A DNA stretch of 64,000 bases from Pomacea canaliculata (lineage: Eukaryota; Mollusca; Gastropoda; Architaenioglossa; Ampullariidae): NCBI RefSeq assembly GCF_003073045.1, contig NC_037599.1, positions 17,834,055 through 17,898,054 on the forward strand, read 5' to 3'. The translations under genes were made by a program, and so were the position numbers. Below the pieces are notes generated by a model. It was not told where the DNA came from. It worked only from the letters and a program-made list of their open reading frames with translations, and made no database searches. Shown here piece after piece: positions 1 to 13,683 of this stretch. Numbering within the stretch: position 1 is the first letter of the stretch; each line of letters starts with the position of its first letter.

Positions 1-1519
1 ATCTCTCCCAGTACTTCTAACGCCAAGACATCAGCAACAACCACTATATTCAACACCATCAACAACATAACAGCTATGTTACCAGATTGCAAAGCACCTA
101 CCTACCCCATGCGAAACTTATTATCATCATTAACTGTGCGCTTGCATTTATCTGCACATTCGCAACAAATGAGCATACCATCTGTTTGTATTTTTATGCA
201 TCCATAGACGTTGCCTCTTTTAGTATATTCCCCCATCCCACTGAATCGTTGTTTTCTAAAAAAAATATTGCGCCTAGGTAATAGCTTCCAGATTATAACA
301 TATCACATTTTACCCATCAAAGGAAGAAAAAAATTGTGCTGCAAAAATAAAATCCCGCTACCGCAACAAACGAATAATCTCTGCGAAAAAAAAAAAAATT
401 CTTTTAGGTGTGTCAGAACCTGTAGCTGCAAATTGCTTAATTAAAGGCTAACCACTCAATGTCCCCTGACACTGAGATGAGGACATTAGCGCTAATGTTT
501 CTCGCCACCCTCAACTACCCACCGCTCTATTAGCCAATTTGGAAACGAGCGGCAGCCATTAGTGCCGATGGTGGGTGGCCTCGTTACTGCTCCGAACTGC
601 AAACATAATTCCTCCAAAAGTCAGCGTACTTAATGCAAACCCCACTTGCCGGTGATCGCCAATAAACACAAGGACTATGTGTCGCCCCCTGGAGATACGA
701 CTAATGGACTTAGGCCAACATTTCTCAATGAGTTTTTTAATTATTCAAGACGTTTCTTTTTTTTTTATATTAATATTAGTGTGACGACTCGCGCTTTCCC
801 CACATCCCATACAAGCACTAAATGAAACATTGAATAAAATTTTATTTTGGGGGAAACAACAACAAAGATGTCTTGAACATAAAATACAACTACACATAAA
901 CTATTCGGTTATCGATGGTTTTAAAATATCAAATCTTTATTAACACTTTGTACAGAAAAACTGGTGTTGGGTTTTGGGCAAGTTTTTCGTCAGTGTTAGG
1001 ACACATAGAGTGCGAGCAGACGATACATAGTTCAAAGGTCAAGCTTATTTTTGGTGTAATGCATGCTCAAAACATCCGGGTTCTCATAATTACGGTCAGT
1101 GATGACTTTTTTTCTTTGCTCCTTAAGCCCGTTAATACAAAAGAGCGATCGTGAACGGAAAACGGTTCTTGAAATTTGCGAAGTCGAATTTTTCTTTGTC
1201 ACGGTTCCCCCAAAAAAAGTTCACGGAGGGAAAGATTACCGGCGATAACGAAGAAAGGGTCGAGACAATTCAAGCTGAGTAATTTGATTTTTTTTCAACG
1301 CAGACTACTTTTTATAAAAAATCTTGTTATAATGACCAATCAAAATGTAGTACTTAAAATAATTTAACTACTTCCACTTCTTTTGGTGAAACTGATGAAC
1401 GGAAGTAACTAGTGAATGGTTTTCTGTGAGAATTAAGTGCGTTTGATTTTTAGTGCATTCTAATCCCCTTTTGTATCCAAGGTTTCCAATTATTGCTCTT
1501 TTCTTTGTCTGCTTTCGTT

Positions 1520-1573
1520 TTCTCTCTCTCTCCTCTCTCTCCTTCTCTCTCCCTCTCTCTCCCTCTCTCTCTG
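1520..1573. repeat. (CT)n microsatellite
   Basis: Pyrimidine tract of CT dinucleotides with a few CC or TT interruptions. The open frames on both strands across it are products of the repeat. Confidence 0.9.
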
Positions 1574-2137
1574 TGAATGAACTCGATAACTGCGCATTTA
1601 TGACAAATAGAAAAGTTATTGCTGTGGTCTGTGTTAGGGTTTGGATTTTATTTTGGACAGATTGATTTAGCAGACACAATTGAACACAAAGAATGTTTTT
1701 TCTCGGAAGGCTGATGGCCCTCAAATAATAAGAAATAAAAGCAGATGTACGCATGCATGACGCAAGTCTGTGGATAAAACTTATTCATCACTACAACTGT
1801 TTTTATCCATGCGCACGTCAGTGTGGGGGCGAACCGTCTCTTAACTCGACCCACCTACCAGCAGCATTAACCTTCAGAGATATTCTCCGACGTCCACAGG
1901 TGCCGTTAATGCATCAGTTGAAGAAATAGTAGTGCGCCAATTTATTTCTATTGATTGGGTAAAGTACAGTACAAGAGACTTTTTCCCTAACTCCGTGCGA
2001 ATACTTTCATCCTTACAAACACAGAGAGAGATCAACACAAGAGAAGTCAGGTTAGTGGATGGATACATTCACCTCATGATGAAGAGCTGAGTGAGCTGAG
2101 GAACACTTGCTAACAGTGATATTTGTTGACGAGAACA

Positions 2138-2176
2138 GATGATGATGGTGGTGATGGTGATGGTGATGATGATGAT
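2138..2176. repeat. (GAT/GGT)n trinucleotide repeat
   Basis: About 13 triplets of GAT and GGT. On the minus strand it reads as a poly-histidine run inside a short frame that has no other support. Confidence 0.9.
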
Positions 2177-4036
2177 TCATAAAGACAACCAAAAAATCTA
2201 GCAAAATATCCCAGACAAACAAGAGGCTGCAAAGACCGTTGGTGGAAGAAAATAATGGTCTACAGCTGGAAACGAATCTGCTCTGGCATAGAACAAGCAA
2301 AAACAGAGATACAACGAAGAGCGCAAGGTAACAGGAGACATTAAAGTCGACATAAATCTAGGAACAATACCAAAAAAGACAAAGCAGCTCCCTCCAGCTA
2401 GTTAAGCGAAGGGACATCACTCTCATATAATTAGAGGAAATAAAATCATACTCTTAGCGTTATTCAATTATAAGTAAAAAATAAATAGCAACCCAGTAGT
2501 CCTTTAAGACGTTAAAGCAATCCTTTCATCGTAAAAGCCATTTTACTTTTTATTTCCTTCTTCCTCTCGAGATCACGCACAACGATCCTGTCTTTGTCTA
2601 GGTCTTTTTTATCTTTTCTTTTACAGCTTCTTTAAATGACTTGGAAGGCCACAACCTCTCTGTAATACAAGAAACTTCCCTTCTTTTCCACACTCTTCGG
2701 GATTTATTTTTGCATATACTTTTGAATTTCTCTCTGCAAAACGTTCTCAAGCATTTCTAGAAACACCTTCCTCTCCCCCTACCCTCGGTTTCTAAAATCT
2801 ACATGTCTTCCAAAAATCTGATTGAAAGCTGTCAGGGACTTAGATACTTCTTCAAACAGTTCTGAACACACTATGGAACTTCTCGCTTTGCATGCAAAAT
2901 AAGTCATAACCGCGAAATATAGACATTAGCGATCGTCATAATAATCTTCAAAACCACTTACTTGCATTTTGAAGACAACATGATCGTCACTCGAAGTATA
3001 CTTCAAGCCCAAGAAACAACTTGAATCAATAAATTCCGAGGGCGGAGGAGTCACCACCGGCTTCTTTACAAAATATCCATCGCTTGACATCAGCTACATC
3101 AGTACACAGAGGCCACCACGCGTTTGACACATTATAAAACAACATAACAGCTTTACCACAACAAAAGGAAATCTGTAAGTAGCATATATGTTCTGTTGCA
3201 TGCGTCCGTGTATGTGTTATTATTATTATTGTGTGTGTGTTTATATTTTTTGTTAAGCGCTTTTGTAACTTACGACAGAGGGATAAAGCGCTCTATAAAT
3301 CAACTTGTCAAACCAAGTATAAACTGGAATCGTGAACTAAAGATGCATTACTCAGGAGTCGATTCGACCATTGAACCTTTAGTCGATTCGACCACATCAT
3401 TAGCTATATGATAAATCAACCAACTGCTCTGCTATTGCGTAAATTAAACTAAACAAATAATGTGTTTGTATTTCATCGATCATACAGAGGTATTCATGCA
3501 CCACATTACTTCAACAGCATCCATTTCTCGTTTGATAACAATGGCGGCTGACCTATAGATAACAAATTTACTTATTGACAAACTGTGTAGTTTTTGCCTG
3601 CACACAACAAATGCTATTACACCGAATAGTAACTTTTGTACTTTGTGGTCAGATCAACCCTGGGTCGTGGTTAAACTGACTCGTGTTTAGTCAAATCCAT
3701 TTGGTCATATCAGGAAATAGTGGAACCGATCTGTGACCCATGACATCATCCAGACATATAAGAAGGAAAAAAGATTTCTACATTTCCGCTCGCATTCACC
3801 TGATATCTTCGAGATGTGATCACCTGGACTTTTTAAAGTTGTTTCTTAGCTACTTCGCTAAGCCGTTTTTTCGCTTTTACGAGAGGTATTGTTCTCGCCC
3901 TTTGCATTGGAACTTGATCCATGCGTGGGGAGTGGCCAGTCATGGCGTCATCACGTGACCCTCCCTACACGAAGGAGAACTTTTACCTCCTACTCATCAC
4001 TATTTTTTTTCAGCCATCAGAGGATCGTAAGATGGG

Positions 4037-4038
<2 letters not shown>

Positions 4039-4070
<32 letters not shown>
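4039..4070. repeat. (GAT)n trinucleotide repeat
   Basis: Uninterrupted GAT repeat of roughly ten copies. It reads as poly-aspartate on the plus strand, but no gene context supports coding. Confidence 0.9.
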
Positions 4071-4071
<1 letters not shown>

Positions 4072-6833
4072 ACAGTAACAAAATATCAAATAACTCACTT
4101 TATCAAGCTGATTAAACTATTTATTATCCGCTTCTACTGATCCAGCTATGTTTTTATTTATTCAGCTTTTTTCATACTTTTATACAACGCATATCTATGT
4201 TAGTTATCTGGATGTTAGTTGATATGGAAATCAATCAAATGTTTAAAATAAACCAAAGTTTTATCTACCAAAATGAAGAAAAAATATATTATCATACAGC
4301 ATGTAACAAAGAAGTTATAACATAAAAACAGAGGCTATAAAATCTACGCACGTTTGAGAGAAGAAGAGAAGGACACATAAAATGTACTTGAGATGACCAG
4401 GTAAGTGGAGGATGGGCATGATGTTTCAATTTCTTGCACTGTATGAAGGCAGACGTGTAGTTTGTGATGACACTAATCAATAGCACACGGAGGCGGCACA
4501 ACCTGCATCTCATGGTAAGTGTAAGAAGACAAGAGTGAAAATAATCTTTCCGAAATTTACATGGTTTTTCTTTGTGAAACCATTTAACCTCGATGTGCAC
4601 CACAGCATCAGGACAGGTTGGCCAAAGCTTTCAAAGCCTGACTGATCACAGCATCAGTTGTTTTTTTTTTTTTTTCTAGAAGAGATTCAGTTTCCGAGAC
4701 TAATTAGGTTTGAGAATAATATCTACGTCACTGAGTTCAATGGCGCTGCAAGTATGCCAGTGCCACCTGCAGGTAGCCAGCCTACGCAGCCGTTTTCTTT
4801 GATGCCGGCTGCATGTGCCAGCTGACCACGTGCAAGTGTGAGCACATGGGCAGCAGCTTGCATTGCAGGGCGAGGAAGTGCGAGGGTGGGATGGAGGGAA
4901 GAGCGGGAGGAGTGTTTGTGGAGGCTCTGACCTCTCTTGTGTCTCCACTCCATTCTGTTACAAGGTTGTAGTTGAGTTCCTTCTCACTAGAAAACATGCG
5001 GGCGTCGATGTGTTCTATGATTCTCCATTCACGTCATAAATTAACTGATTTTTTTTCTTTTTCTTCCCGGGGTTACTTTTATAATTAACCTCACTCCTAC
5101 GAGTCCACTTTTGAGGTGTTTGCTTCAGCTTTGTATCGTTTCTGATAATGGTTACTCGAAAACAGTAAAGGATCATTGCTAGACAGCTTCTCAAACAAAA
5201 TCGTGTTGTTCTCATATGCAAGGTAGGATAAAGAAGAAGACTTCATTTATTTGCAGGTGACATTGCACGTGGAACACGTCTCTATCATGGCCGACACTTC
5301 TCAACACACACACACACAATCTCTCTTTCTATCGCAGACGCCACTGTTCAAATTGATTGTATGTACACTATTATAAATGTTACGATAATTTATTAAAAAT
5401 GTCATTGGTAAACAAATCATGACAGGAACACTAGTCTAAGCTTGACGAATCCACAGTTTTCAATTGTGTTGTCTCTGACACACATGCCAGACTTGCTCAC
5501 TCCCCATACACACTGTCCCGTTCTCTGGGCTCTTTAAAACTTTAACTTAAAAAGTAACTAGTCTGCATTTTCCTAAATGTCATTAAAAAATAATCAAAAT
5601 ATTGACAAAGTCATAAAGTCAGTTACTTTCTTCTGAATGAAGACATTCTAGTTACAATTGAAAACAAAACATCCTATGCTGAGCTATGACACTTGTTTGT
5701 GATATCTGTTTTGCAAAATCTTGTATAATTAAAATGTAATAACAAATGAAATTGTCTGAAATAAATGCATGCTTAATATGTCAGTGAACATCTATAGTAT
5801 TTTGATGCATGACACAAGTCATAATGTTGGATGCTACACTTTGATTTTACATTGAGGAAATTATCTTTTGAATTGTTAAATAAAATCCATTTAAAAACAA
5901 AATTCACAAAAATCAAGATTTGTTATTTTTTAGAGACTGCAGAAATAATTCTGTGAAATGTTTTGAGTGAATCACCATAATAGCGATGAGTCCATAGCTT
6001 AGTTTCTCAATTCTCACCTTTTCACCTCTTTATCTACAGTCACTCATCCAATGTTCCCGGACCCACAGAATCATTGGTGAGGTATTGAACTTATTTTAAG
6101 TGGTAATAAACATTTGTAAGTTAAGTTATATTTCGTGTTATTTCTGTTGTTGTATTTCAGCACATCATGTTTTGCAAAAGAGAGTCTTCTCGATCGTCAA
6201 CTCTTTCTTTTTTCTTTGCTCTGACAAAAATAAAAGGTCGGGCAATCGTCTGGTTCAAGATGGAACAGCAATAGGACACTATATCGGAAACCACCTTTTG
6301 TAAAATATTGTGAATAAACCTCATCATGGTCACTAGGTATCAACAGTTACCCGTGTCTTTCATTTTTCTACACACGTTAGATGCCCACAGCACAAGAAAT
6401 TTCAGATTTTCTCTGTAACTTGAGAAAAGCACGCAAAAAAGCCTTTGATATCAATCTCGCACCGCTTGATGGACATTCACAAGAGCTAGGATACAAACAC
6501 TCAGTGTGAGATTTTCTTCTGGCGCTTTGCATTTTATGATTATGCAACCATTATTTACATGGAAATGTGAAAAATTTAATAAAAATATTACAACAGATAA
6601 CACTTTAAGGCATAACAGTATTATAACATTTGAGGCAGTTTGAAAACCATGTACATGTACATTTAAACTGATAATCATTACGCAAGTGTGCGAGGTTCTC
6701 GGAGACGCCATGCGGCAGAAAATTTTTTCATGCAAGTGATCTCGCAACCCGGACGAGGGTGAAATGACCTCAGGGGTGTCACAGAGCAAGGAAACATTAT
6801 ACAGTTAGACAGAGAAGGGATTTACCCAGAAAA

Positions 6834-7010
6834 TTGCTTGGTAGTGTGGTGATTAAAACACTTGTCACCACTGCAGTAAAAAAGTCAGGGTTCACATCTC
6901 GTCTTTGGACTTTTTTCTGTATGTGACACCTGTCCGCAGGTATGGGTGTCGTGGGTTTTCTCTGGTCCCCTCCTTTCTCTCTCTTCCCCCCCCCTTTTAG
7001 TTCTAAATTA
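6834..7010 (+). mobile_element. tRNA-derived SINE, probable
   Basis: The 5' part (6834-6900) has a pol III-type layout. An A-box-like stretch beginning TGGTAGTGTGGTG is followed about 40 nt later by a B-box-like GGGTTCACATCTC. Next comes a module around 6945-6966 reading GTCGTGGGTTTTCTCTGG, which resembles the GTGGGTTTTCTCCGG segment common in animal SINE bodies. A pyrimidine tail follows. I recognise the type, not a named family, and see no clear target-site duplication. Confidence 0.55.
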
Positions 7011-10000
7011 TCGTTGGTGGTCAGATGTTGGAATGTACTCAGAGAAACTGAGATGGAGGGGAAGGAGGGAGAGACACAGATTACAAGTGCGCGGCCTATT
7101 AACCCTAGCTGATTTCACAACGCTTGAGTACAGATCATTCCGTAAACAAAACGAAAAGTCAGAAACAAAACCAACACTTAATCTCATTTCCCTTGTCTCC
7201 ATTGAGTTGTTTTTAGACAGCAGAACATTTACGGCTCACCCAAGATCTTCACAAACACAGTTTCAATGCCCTGGTCCTGCTAACTGGGAAACATCTATTT
7301 CGCAAATAGCAGTTGATATCTGCGATGCCATCTGTATTAAATCCCAACTAGTAACAAGAAATTGGAGAGGCGATGACAGGGAGAATATGGAAATGACATC
7401 GTCCGTTATGTCTTCGTTGTCGAGAAAAAAAAAATCTAAAAATCGCCATTCGGGTGGAAGCTCCTTTTCCTTTCAAACACAACAACATCACAAAGGAAAC
7501 CCTATGACATCGGACATAAGACTCTTAAAATGTTATCTACGACCACAGAGGCGACTGTTCAATGAATTCTTCCAGCGAAGAAGGCGATGCTTGTCTTGTG
7601 AATTAACTAATCCATGTTTAACTATATTTAGCTCTCGTTTTTCTGAGGACGTGACCTCCTATTGACGAGTCTTCCGTGCTCCACTTTCATTTTTTCTGTC
7701 ACCTTTGATAACGACCTATTTCAATGGTAAATATCGAGTGTCTTGAGAAGACAGTAAACACGGAGGTTGATGGAAGAAGTAAGCCGGTTTAATTGTGTTT
7801 GTATTCCCTTGTTTCAGTTAATTTCGTGTCAAGTAGTTTGATAGTAGGTCGCGGGTTAAAGCCCAAATGCAGCATGCACAGAATGTTTGGAGTCTACCAT
7901 TGGTGAATCAAGTTTATTTTTACGAGAATGGTGTTGGTGTACTTTGTAGTTTCTGCTGTAGTCTCCGTGGAACAGTTAGTTCATATCTCATTTGTCATTT
8001 GACACTATTAAAGAACCTACTTATGTGTGTACACTGATGAAACATGGACATACATTTGGGCAGGTTTTGCATTTCTTCTATGATGGATATATACTCTGCC
8101 AAACTTGGTTCTTCCATATTCAAACTGACGCTTCTCAGACACAAGGCGACTTTTTTAGTGATGAGATCTGTGCCTTTTAAAAAGGGACTTTATGCCTGAG
8201 TTTGTATTATTCTGATTGGACTGCTTGAACTCTTCATACCTTGATCCTCCCAACTGATTAACTTCAACCAGTCCCAGAATAACTCCATTCTCAATCACTG
8301 TAGGTGTGAGCTGTGAGCCGGATGCCAGTTTTTGCTCGTTTAAATTATCAGGTTACAACCGTTGACTTAATGACCTTGACCCTTCTTTTTTCCTCCATCA
8401 GGTCTGTTGCTTTTCATATGCTGATTCATTTTCTATCAGGCTTACAAAGCTTGGGAGTCATTCATTTCCTTTCGCGGATGCCAAAAACACACATATTCCC
8501 CTCAATGGCAGCCTAAAGGTAATTTTTAAAAGTATTTTTTAAGCAGACTTGTGAAAAAAGAAGTAAATATGTTACTGAACAAAAACAAGTTCGATTTCAA
8601 ACTGGGATGGTTTGTATTTCAAGAACGAAAGATAGGTTATAGACTGATATTTTGGAAAATAATATCTTGTACTGAGCACAACTCTGTCTTTGTTCTCAAA
8701 TGTAGGTCTTTAACCCCAGCTCAACGTTGACTCCACTTTCAATATTTAAAAAAATTAAACCCCGCTGGGCAGGACCGATGTTTTATTTTAACAAAGCTTG
8801 TATCTTAAGAACCAAAGATTAAAGGCATGCCGATTATTCACAGGTATTTCAGGAACTAGTTCCACGTACAGCGCTCAAGCCAGTATTCCTACTCTAGTAC
8901 GTCTTTAAATGATGGTCGCCCAGTTTAGCCCACCATCAACGGTCGTGTCCAGGTGGATGGGAAGTGGGGAGAGGCGTGATGATGCCAGTGCACTTTGCTG
9001 GTGTCTGTGTTGTCAGGAACAGAGCCCTGGGCGCCGACTAGATTAGCAGGCACTGGCGACGTCACCGCCAGAAGTCACGTGGGCTGACTGACTGCGCTGC
9101 GCGCGCCACATGGTCAGTGCCAGACAGCTGACCGTCAGTCACGTGGCGCCTGGCTCTGCGTGCAGCTCACTCACGGTGCCAGGCTGGAAGTGAGTGAGAG
9201 GATGACACGAGGGAGCGGCAAGGCGTGAGCGCTGTCTGCGAGGTACACACGACCTCCAGGACCATGGGTCGAGGTCTGGTCCGTCCGATTTTATTTTGAA
9301 ATTAGGTCTAGTGCTGCTGGCAGTATATCGCAGCTGGTCGACTGTTGACCGACAGTAAAGTTTACACCTGTAAACAGGTGTCACATTTACAATATAATTT
9401 AATTAAAACTTGTGTGAACTGGGGACGTGATTGGAACAGCTTTACTATTTTCTTCATATTATTTGCTGGACACAATTCCTTTTACCCAAAGAATAGAACT
9501 GACATGGTAGAGGAGGTCGTTTTGCTGTTTCCTCCTGTACATCAGTTGGGTTCGAAGGTCAACTATTTTCAGCCACAGATCCTGGCACTTTGTTTTTGGT
9601 TGGAAATTGCGGTTGTTTCTTGTTGACCAGCGATCCAGGTTATGTTTCCTAATTTGCCCAAACCTACACCTGATGCATCGAAGATGGTTTCTCCCACACG
9701 CTGGAATGTTTCAGACCATTTTGTATTTGCACTTTCTCTATGTAGTAGCAGAACAAAAATAAAATTGAAAGGTAACAAAAAGAGCATCACAGTTGTGTTT
9801 TCTGCAGACACTAGCAAGAGCACACGTTCAGTATGGTTATTCATTTCTTCCCTGTGATCTTTCTTCATCCATTTCGTGTTAGATAGACATTAAAGGCTAA
9901 CCCCGAGTGCAACATTTTTTTCTTTATGATCTAGTTAAGGTCTTTAAAAATAATAATTCCCCAAATACAAGTGCATAATTATGCTTAATTTTCAAGCTAT

Positions 10001-12340
10001 TGGCATCCAAACATCGGCATTCTCACCTGCAGCGAGGAAAGCAGAAGAAAATTATTCTCTACACTGGAGAGTTCTGTTGCTTGTATGCGGTATTTGTAAC
10101 CAAGGGTGGATCAGTTCAGCAAATCTGTGATGTCTTGGGGCAAGATGAAGAAATATCTTGAAGAAATATCGTGTTCAAGAAATGATTTTTTGCGCAAAAA
10201 TGAAATAACTGATTGTGGAATGTGGTTTTACAGATTTCAACTTTATTGTATTCTTATTGCTTCTCTGTTACTAAGTGAGCCCGTGTAAATTAATTTTTCC
10301 ATGTGACTTGTAATAATGATTTTTTTACCATGAACAAATAAAACATTATAAAAATTTGATACATATTTATCGATGCAAAAACTTATTTAGTTGCATGCAA
10401 AATGTATTATTTATTTACGTGTTCCCATTTAAGCTTCTCATACGTTTGTCATCCTCAATTCTTTTCTTAGCTATTTCGAGGAGAACCATCAATGATGTCC
10501 TCACATTGTTGTTTTTAGCAATGTGCTGGACAAGGATACGACTGATGATGTGTTTGTCTCTGTGTCACCATGATTGTGTAGAAAGCGTCGATGTACATCT
10601 GGTGCTTTGATATTTCAGCTATTTACCAACGATTGTAGTTGGTTTTAACAACAGTTGGCAATGCTGTAGGAAGAAGACCTCTTCGTTTTACTGAAAGTCC
10701 AAGACTTGCTTGAACTGTACAAATAACTGGATAACAATTGATTTTAAAATGTTTTGAGCAAATTCTTGATTAAAGGGTGGGGAAGAAGTTCACACGGCAC
10801 GTTTAAACAAATCAGAGTTTGAACAAAAACACTGGTGTTTGTAGGAAATGACAATGAGTACAAACTAACTCCATCTGAGTGTCGATGAGGACATTCAGCA
10901 GCGACACATTGTGTCCTGGTCTGTTTTCTTTTCTCGAGAATTGAAGCACACTATATTTTTAGAAATACCGACTTTTCGTCACTTCCTGTTTTCTTGACAA
11001 ATCCAGGCGTGATTAAGAGAAAAACATTCATAAAATATTCCTCATGAATCGACCAACCAACTAAAGGGTTCACTTTCTGGGTACCTTTTTTTTTACCCGA
11101 GTTTGGAGTGCCTACAGATCATGAATGAATTAATCTCTATAGAATTTTTCTGTCCTGAACCTATTTCGCGGCTATGTTTGAACTAAGGTTTCCAGCACCT
11201 ATCTATAAAGAAAGAAATTTGTATCGATGTTAATCTCTGATCTCTCGGAACCAGGTTCAGACCTGGAAAGAAATATTGGCAGCTGACGTGGACAGATCGG
11301 ATCCAAACCGTTCTCCGTTACGAAGGGAGGATGGTGGGTTACAGCGATGATGGGGAATGAGGAAACGTGGGCGGATTTGAAAGGCCACACAAATTATTAC
11401 ATTCTCTTCCTCCCTGGGCGCTAGAAAGCGATTAATACCGATTAACAGGTCGAAGAGGTCATGCTTTTGCACTTGCTGCTTTAACCTTGACTCCTTTCCG
11501 CCCTGTTGACCTTCATTCCGTTTTGCCCTACAGTCGAAAGCAGGTTGTTTTTGTTTACTGCAAGTTAGCAACCCCTGTTTTTGTAAGTGGGACTTGTTCA
11601 TTATGTGTTTTGTGTCTGTGCGCTCGATCGTGTGTGTGTCCGTTTGTGCGACTGCTTGTCTGCTTTAAAGAACGGATGATAAGGGGCGGATTTCTGAGGC
11701 AAGGGGGGACATCTGAGCCCATGACACCAGCAAATGTATTTATAGTGTTCGGCTAACCTTTCATTTCATTGTTTTATTAAGAAATTTCAGACAAGCGTCT
11801 TGGGAGAAACAGCAAAAAACTACCGTGTGTCAGCCTTTACAAAATGTCACTTGCGTAACCTATCACCACATCACGAAGGACAGGTAAAGCTAGAATGCAT
11901 TATTAAATCCGTCCACGCATACCAGACACACCATCTGCTATGCTAGAAAACGATCTTCACTGAAAAGAAAAATTTTTTACTTTGCTTTCAGCCAGCAAAA
12001 TGCTGCGGAATTATTACTTTTATTGGAGGTGTGAGAAGGTGATTTAAGCCCACACGAAAAAACGATAAAAAATAATGAAGTTTAGGTTTACACGACATCG
12101 GAGACCCGCTTGGGATGAGCTGAGGGTAGGATGGAGGTGTGATTGGCCTCTTCCCTCTCTCACGTATTTTGTCGATGGAAGAAAAAGGACGATGATGTTT
12201 GTTATAACATCAGAAATGGAAAAAATGACGACAACAAAAATGAAATTGTATCACCGATGACAACAACATCTACAACGAAGTCAGTATTAATGGGGACGAC
12301 GACGACAATAACAACATCACGAGCGCCATTAGAGTGAGGA
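7011..12340. other. Intergenic stretch without a supportable gene
   Basis: Nothing domain-like was found on either strand. A 239-codon open frame (6946-7665, +) starts inside the SINE and has no family resemblance, so I do not call it. A GC-rich patch at 9.04-9.26 kb is listed separately. The rest is AT-rich spacer, possibly upstream sequence or intron of the bZIP gene. Confidence 0.5.
9040..9260. promoter_or_regulatory. GC-rich island with two CACGTG E-boxes
   Basis: This roughly 220-bp patch is much richer in G+C and CpG than its surroundings. It contains CACGTG at 9076-9081 and 9140-9145 and a CRE-like GACGTCAC near 9059. The two E-boxes lie in an imperfect inverted repeat: CACGTG followed by TGACTGAC on one side, and its near reverse complement on the other. 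It could be a promoter or enhancer. No adjacent exon was found, so the role is inferred. Confidence 0.35.
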
Positions 12341-12499
12341 CCTGGTACACGTAGCCAAAGGGTTGCTGGCGACGCAACATGGCGTCAGCTTTCCACCGCA
12401 TTAACGCCGGCTGCTGCTGCTGCTGCAGGCCCGACGCACGCCAGACCTCCGCACGCATCGTCGTGTCGCGTTTGACGGTCACAAAACGTGAGCCGCCGT

Positions 12500-13410
12500 C
12501 ACGTGCGGCGTAAACTTGAACTTCCCTTTCACTGCATTCCGCATCCTGGAACAAGCCAGCCGGATTTCCCCCGCTCCTCCCATCCCAACCTTCCCCAGCA
12601 CGCACACTCCCCCCTCACCTCATCATCCCACCTCCCACTATTTCTTGTTCAATGCCTACCTCCTCCCTTCTTTCTGGCTACTGCGCTGCGCGTCTGCCGC
12701 TCATGGAGCCGCACGCAGCGTTCTTTTCTGCTTGTCTCGCCGCACCGCCGTGCCGCGCCGCGTCACCCAAATCCGCGAAGGACCAGCAACATCTGAACGC
12801 TGGCTGCTGGCTCCCACATCACTAAAGGGCGTTGCATCGCATATTCGAGGCGGAGGGGGAGGAGAGGAGGGTGGACCTGGGATGGGGTAGGTAGGGTGGG
12901 TTAGGAAACTGCAATTGACCGCGTCACAATTAGCCTTGTGGTCGCTTCGAGGTTACAGCACGTGCAGCTGTTGAGGGCTGGGTACTTTTTTAAAAATATT
13001 TTTTCCACCAATTACGTAACAGCGTGGGGCGGCCGCAGCGGGCCAGCCGAGGGCCCATACGGTACGATGTCCATGCCGCAGTGAGGCAAGGGCTGTCTAC
13101 AAGCGGTCATCAGTCGTGCCGCACACACGTGCCGCACAGTTCCTGCAGTTGTCGTGACGGTGAGGCGGCGTTTGACACTTGTCGCCACTCTGGACATGGT
13201 GGTGGAACTTCTTAAAAAGTGACCCCAGCGCACAGACACGACCATCGATAGTCCCTGGTCTGTCTGGATGGGTTGCTGCGACTGTTGCAGACGACGGTCA
13301 AGCTTCAGGTGTTTGAAGAAGACGCGAAAGTAGTCGAGGGACGTCAGGAGCTGGCTGTTGTCGTCCAGTGTTTAGACTTACCCATCTCTACCTCCAGCCA
13401 CAATCACGTG
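12500..13410. promoter_or_regulatory. Cluster of four CACGTG E-boxes
   Basis: Perfect palindromic E-boxes lie at 12500-12505, 12959-12964, 13126-13131 and 13405-13410. By chance one CACGTG is expected per about 4 kb, somewhat more often in CpG-rich DNA. CLOCK/BMAL-type bHLH-PAS factors and MYC-family proteins bind this site. In Drosophila the NFIL3 relative vrille is driven through E-boxes by CLK/CYC. Relevance here is inferred. Confidence 0.4.
13011..13020. promoter_or_regulatory. Perfect NFIL3/PAR bZIP D-box
   Basis: ATTACGTAAC fits the consensus RTTAYGTAAY at every position. It sits inside the CpG-rich region upstream of the NFIL3/PAR-like bZIP gene and 47 bp from an E-box (12959-12964). 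Autoregulation or cross-regulation by a PAR/NFIL3-type factor is a reasonable inference. Confidence 0.5.
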
Positions 13411-13683
13411 GGCTTCCAGCTTCTGCAAGGGACATATAGCATCCAATGTCTTGTTCTTTCGGACCAATTCCTGAGTGACGCCGAACGTCCACACTGAGCA
13501 TGCTCCAGTAAGTTCACAGTTCAAAGTTCACTAGTTTCATCGAAATTGCTATTGGCCAGTTTGTTAATATCGATAAGTTCAAATAGAAGGAATGTGGATA
13601 CTACTTCTTGTAAGAAAAAAAAAGAACTAGCTATAAGAAACTTTAAGAAGCCGCAGGATTTTTAGAGACTAATATAATTGTGG

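Larger units (their letters stand above)
1..6833. other. Intergenic stretch without a supportable gene
   Basis: I see AT-rich spacer with scattered homopolymers and short simple repeats, listed separately. Open frames here are short, have no recognisable domain and no convincing splice partners. A CACGTG hexamer occurs at 3952 and another at 4827, about the number expected by chance. Confidence 0.6.
12341..13510 (+). promoter_or_regulatory. CpG-rich region, candidate promoter/5' exon of the bZIP gene
   Basis: This block of about 1.1 kb has strongly raised GC and CpG content, a short CTG run near 12411-12425, and a GC box-like GGGGCGG at 13024-13030. It lies 3.2-4.4 kb upstream of a splice acceptor that begins the bZIP coding exon. 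NFIL3-type genes often have a noncoding first exon and one coding exon, so this is the natural place for the start of transcription. I could not fix a transcription start or splice donor. Confidence 0.45.

Noticed and set aside
2052-2300. Minus-strand frame with a poly-His run
   Set aside because: It is the GAT/GGT microsatellite; no other gene-like signal surrounds it.
6946-7665. Long plus-strand open frame (239 codons)
   Set aside because: It begins inside the SINE body, uses a non-ATG start for its full length, shows no domain or biased composition, and has no splice or promoter support.
12488-12890. Overlapping plus-strand frames rich in Pro, Ser, His and Arg
   Set aside because: They occur in the CpG-rich block, where stop codons are rare in every frame. 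No homology or splice structure was seen.
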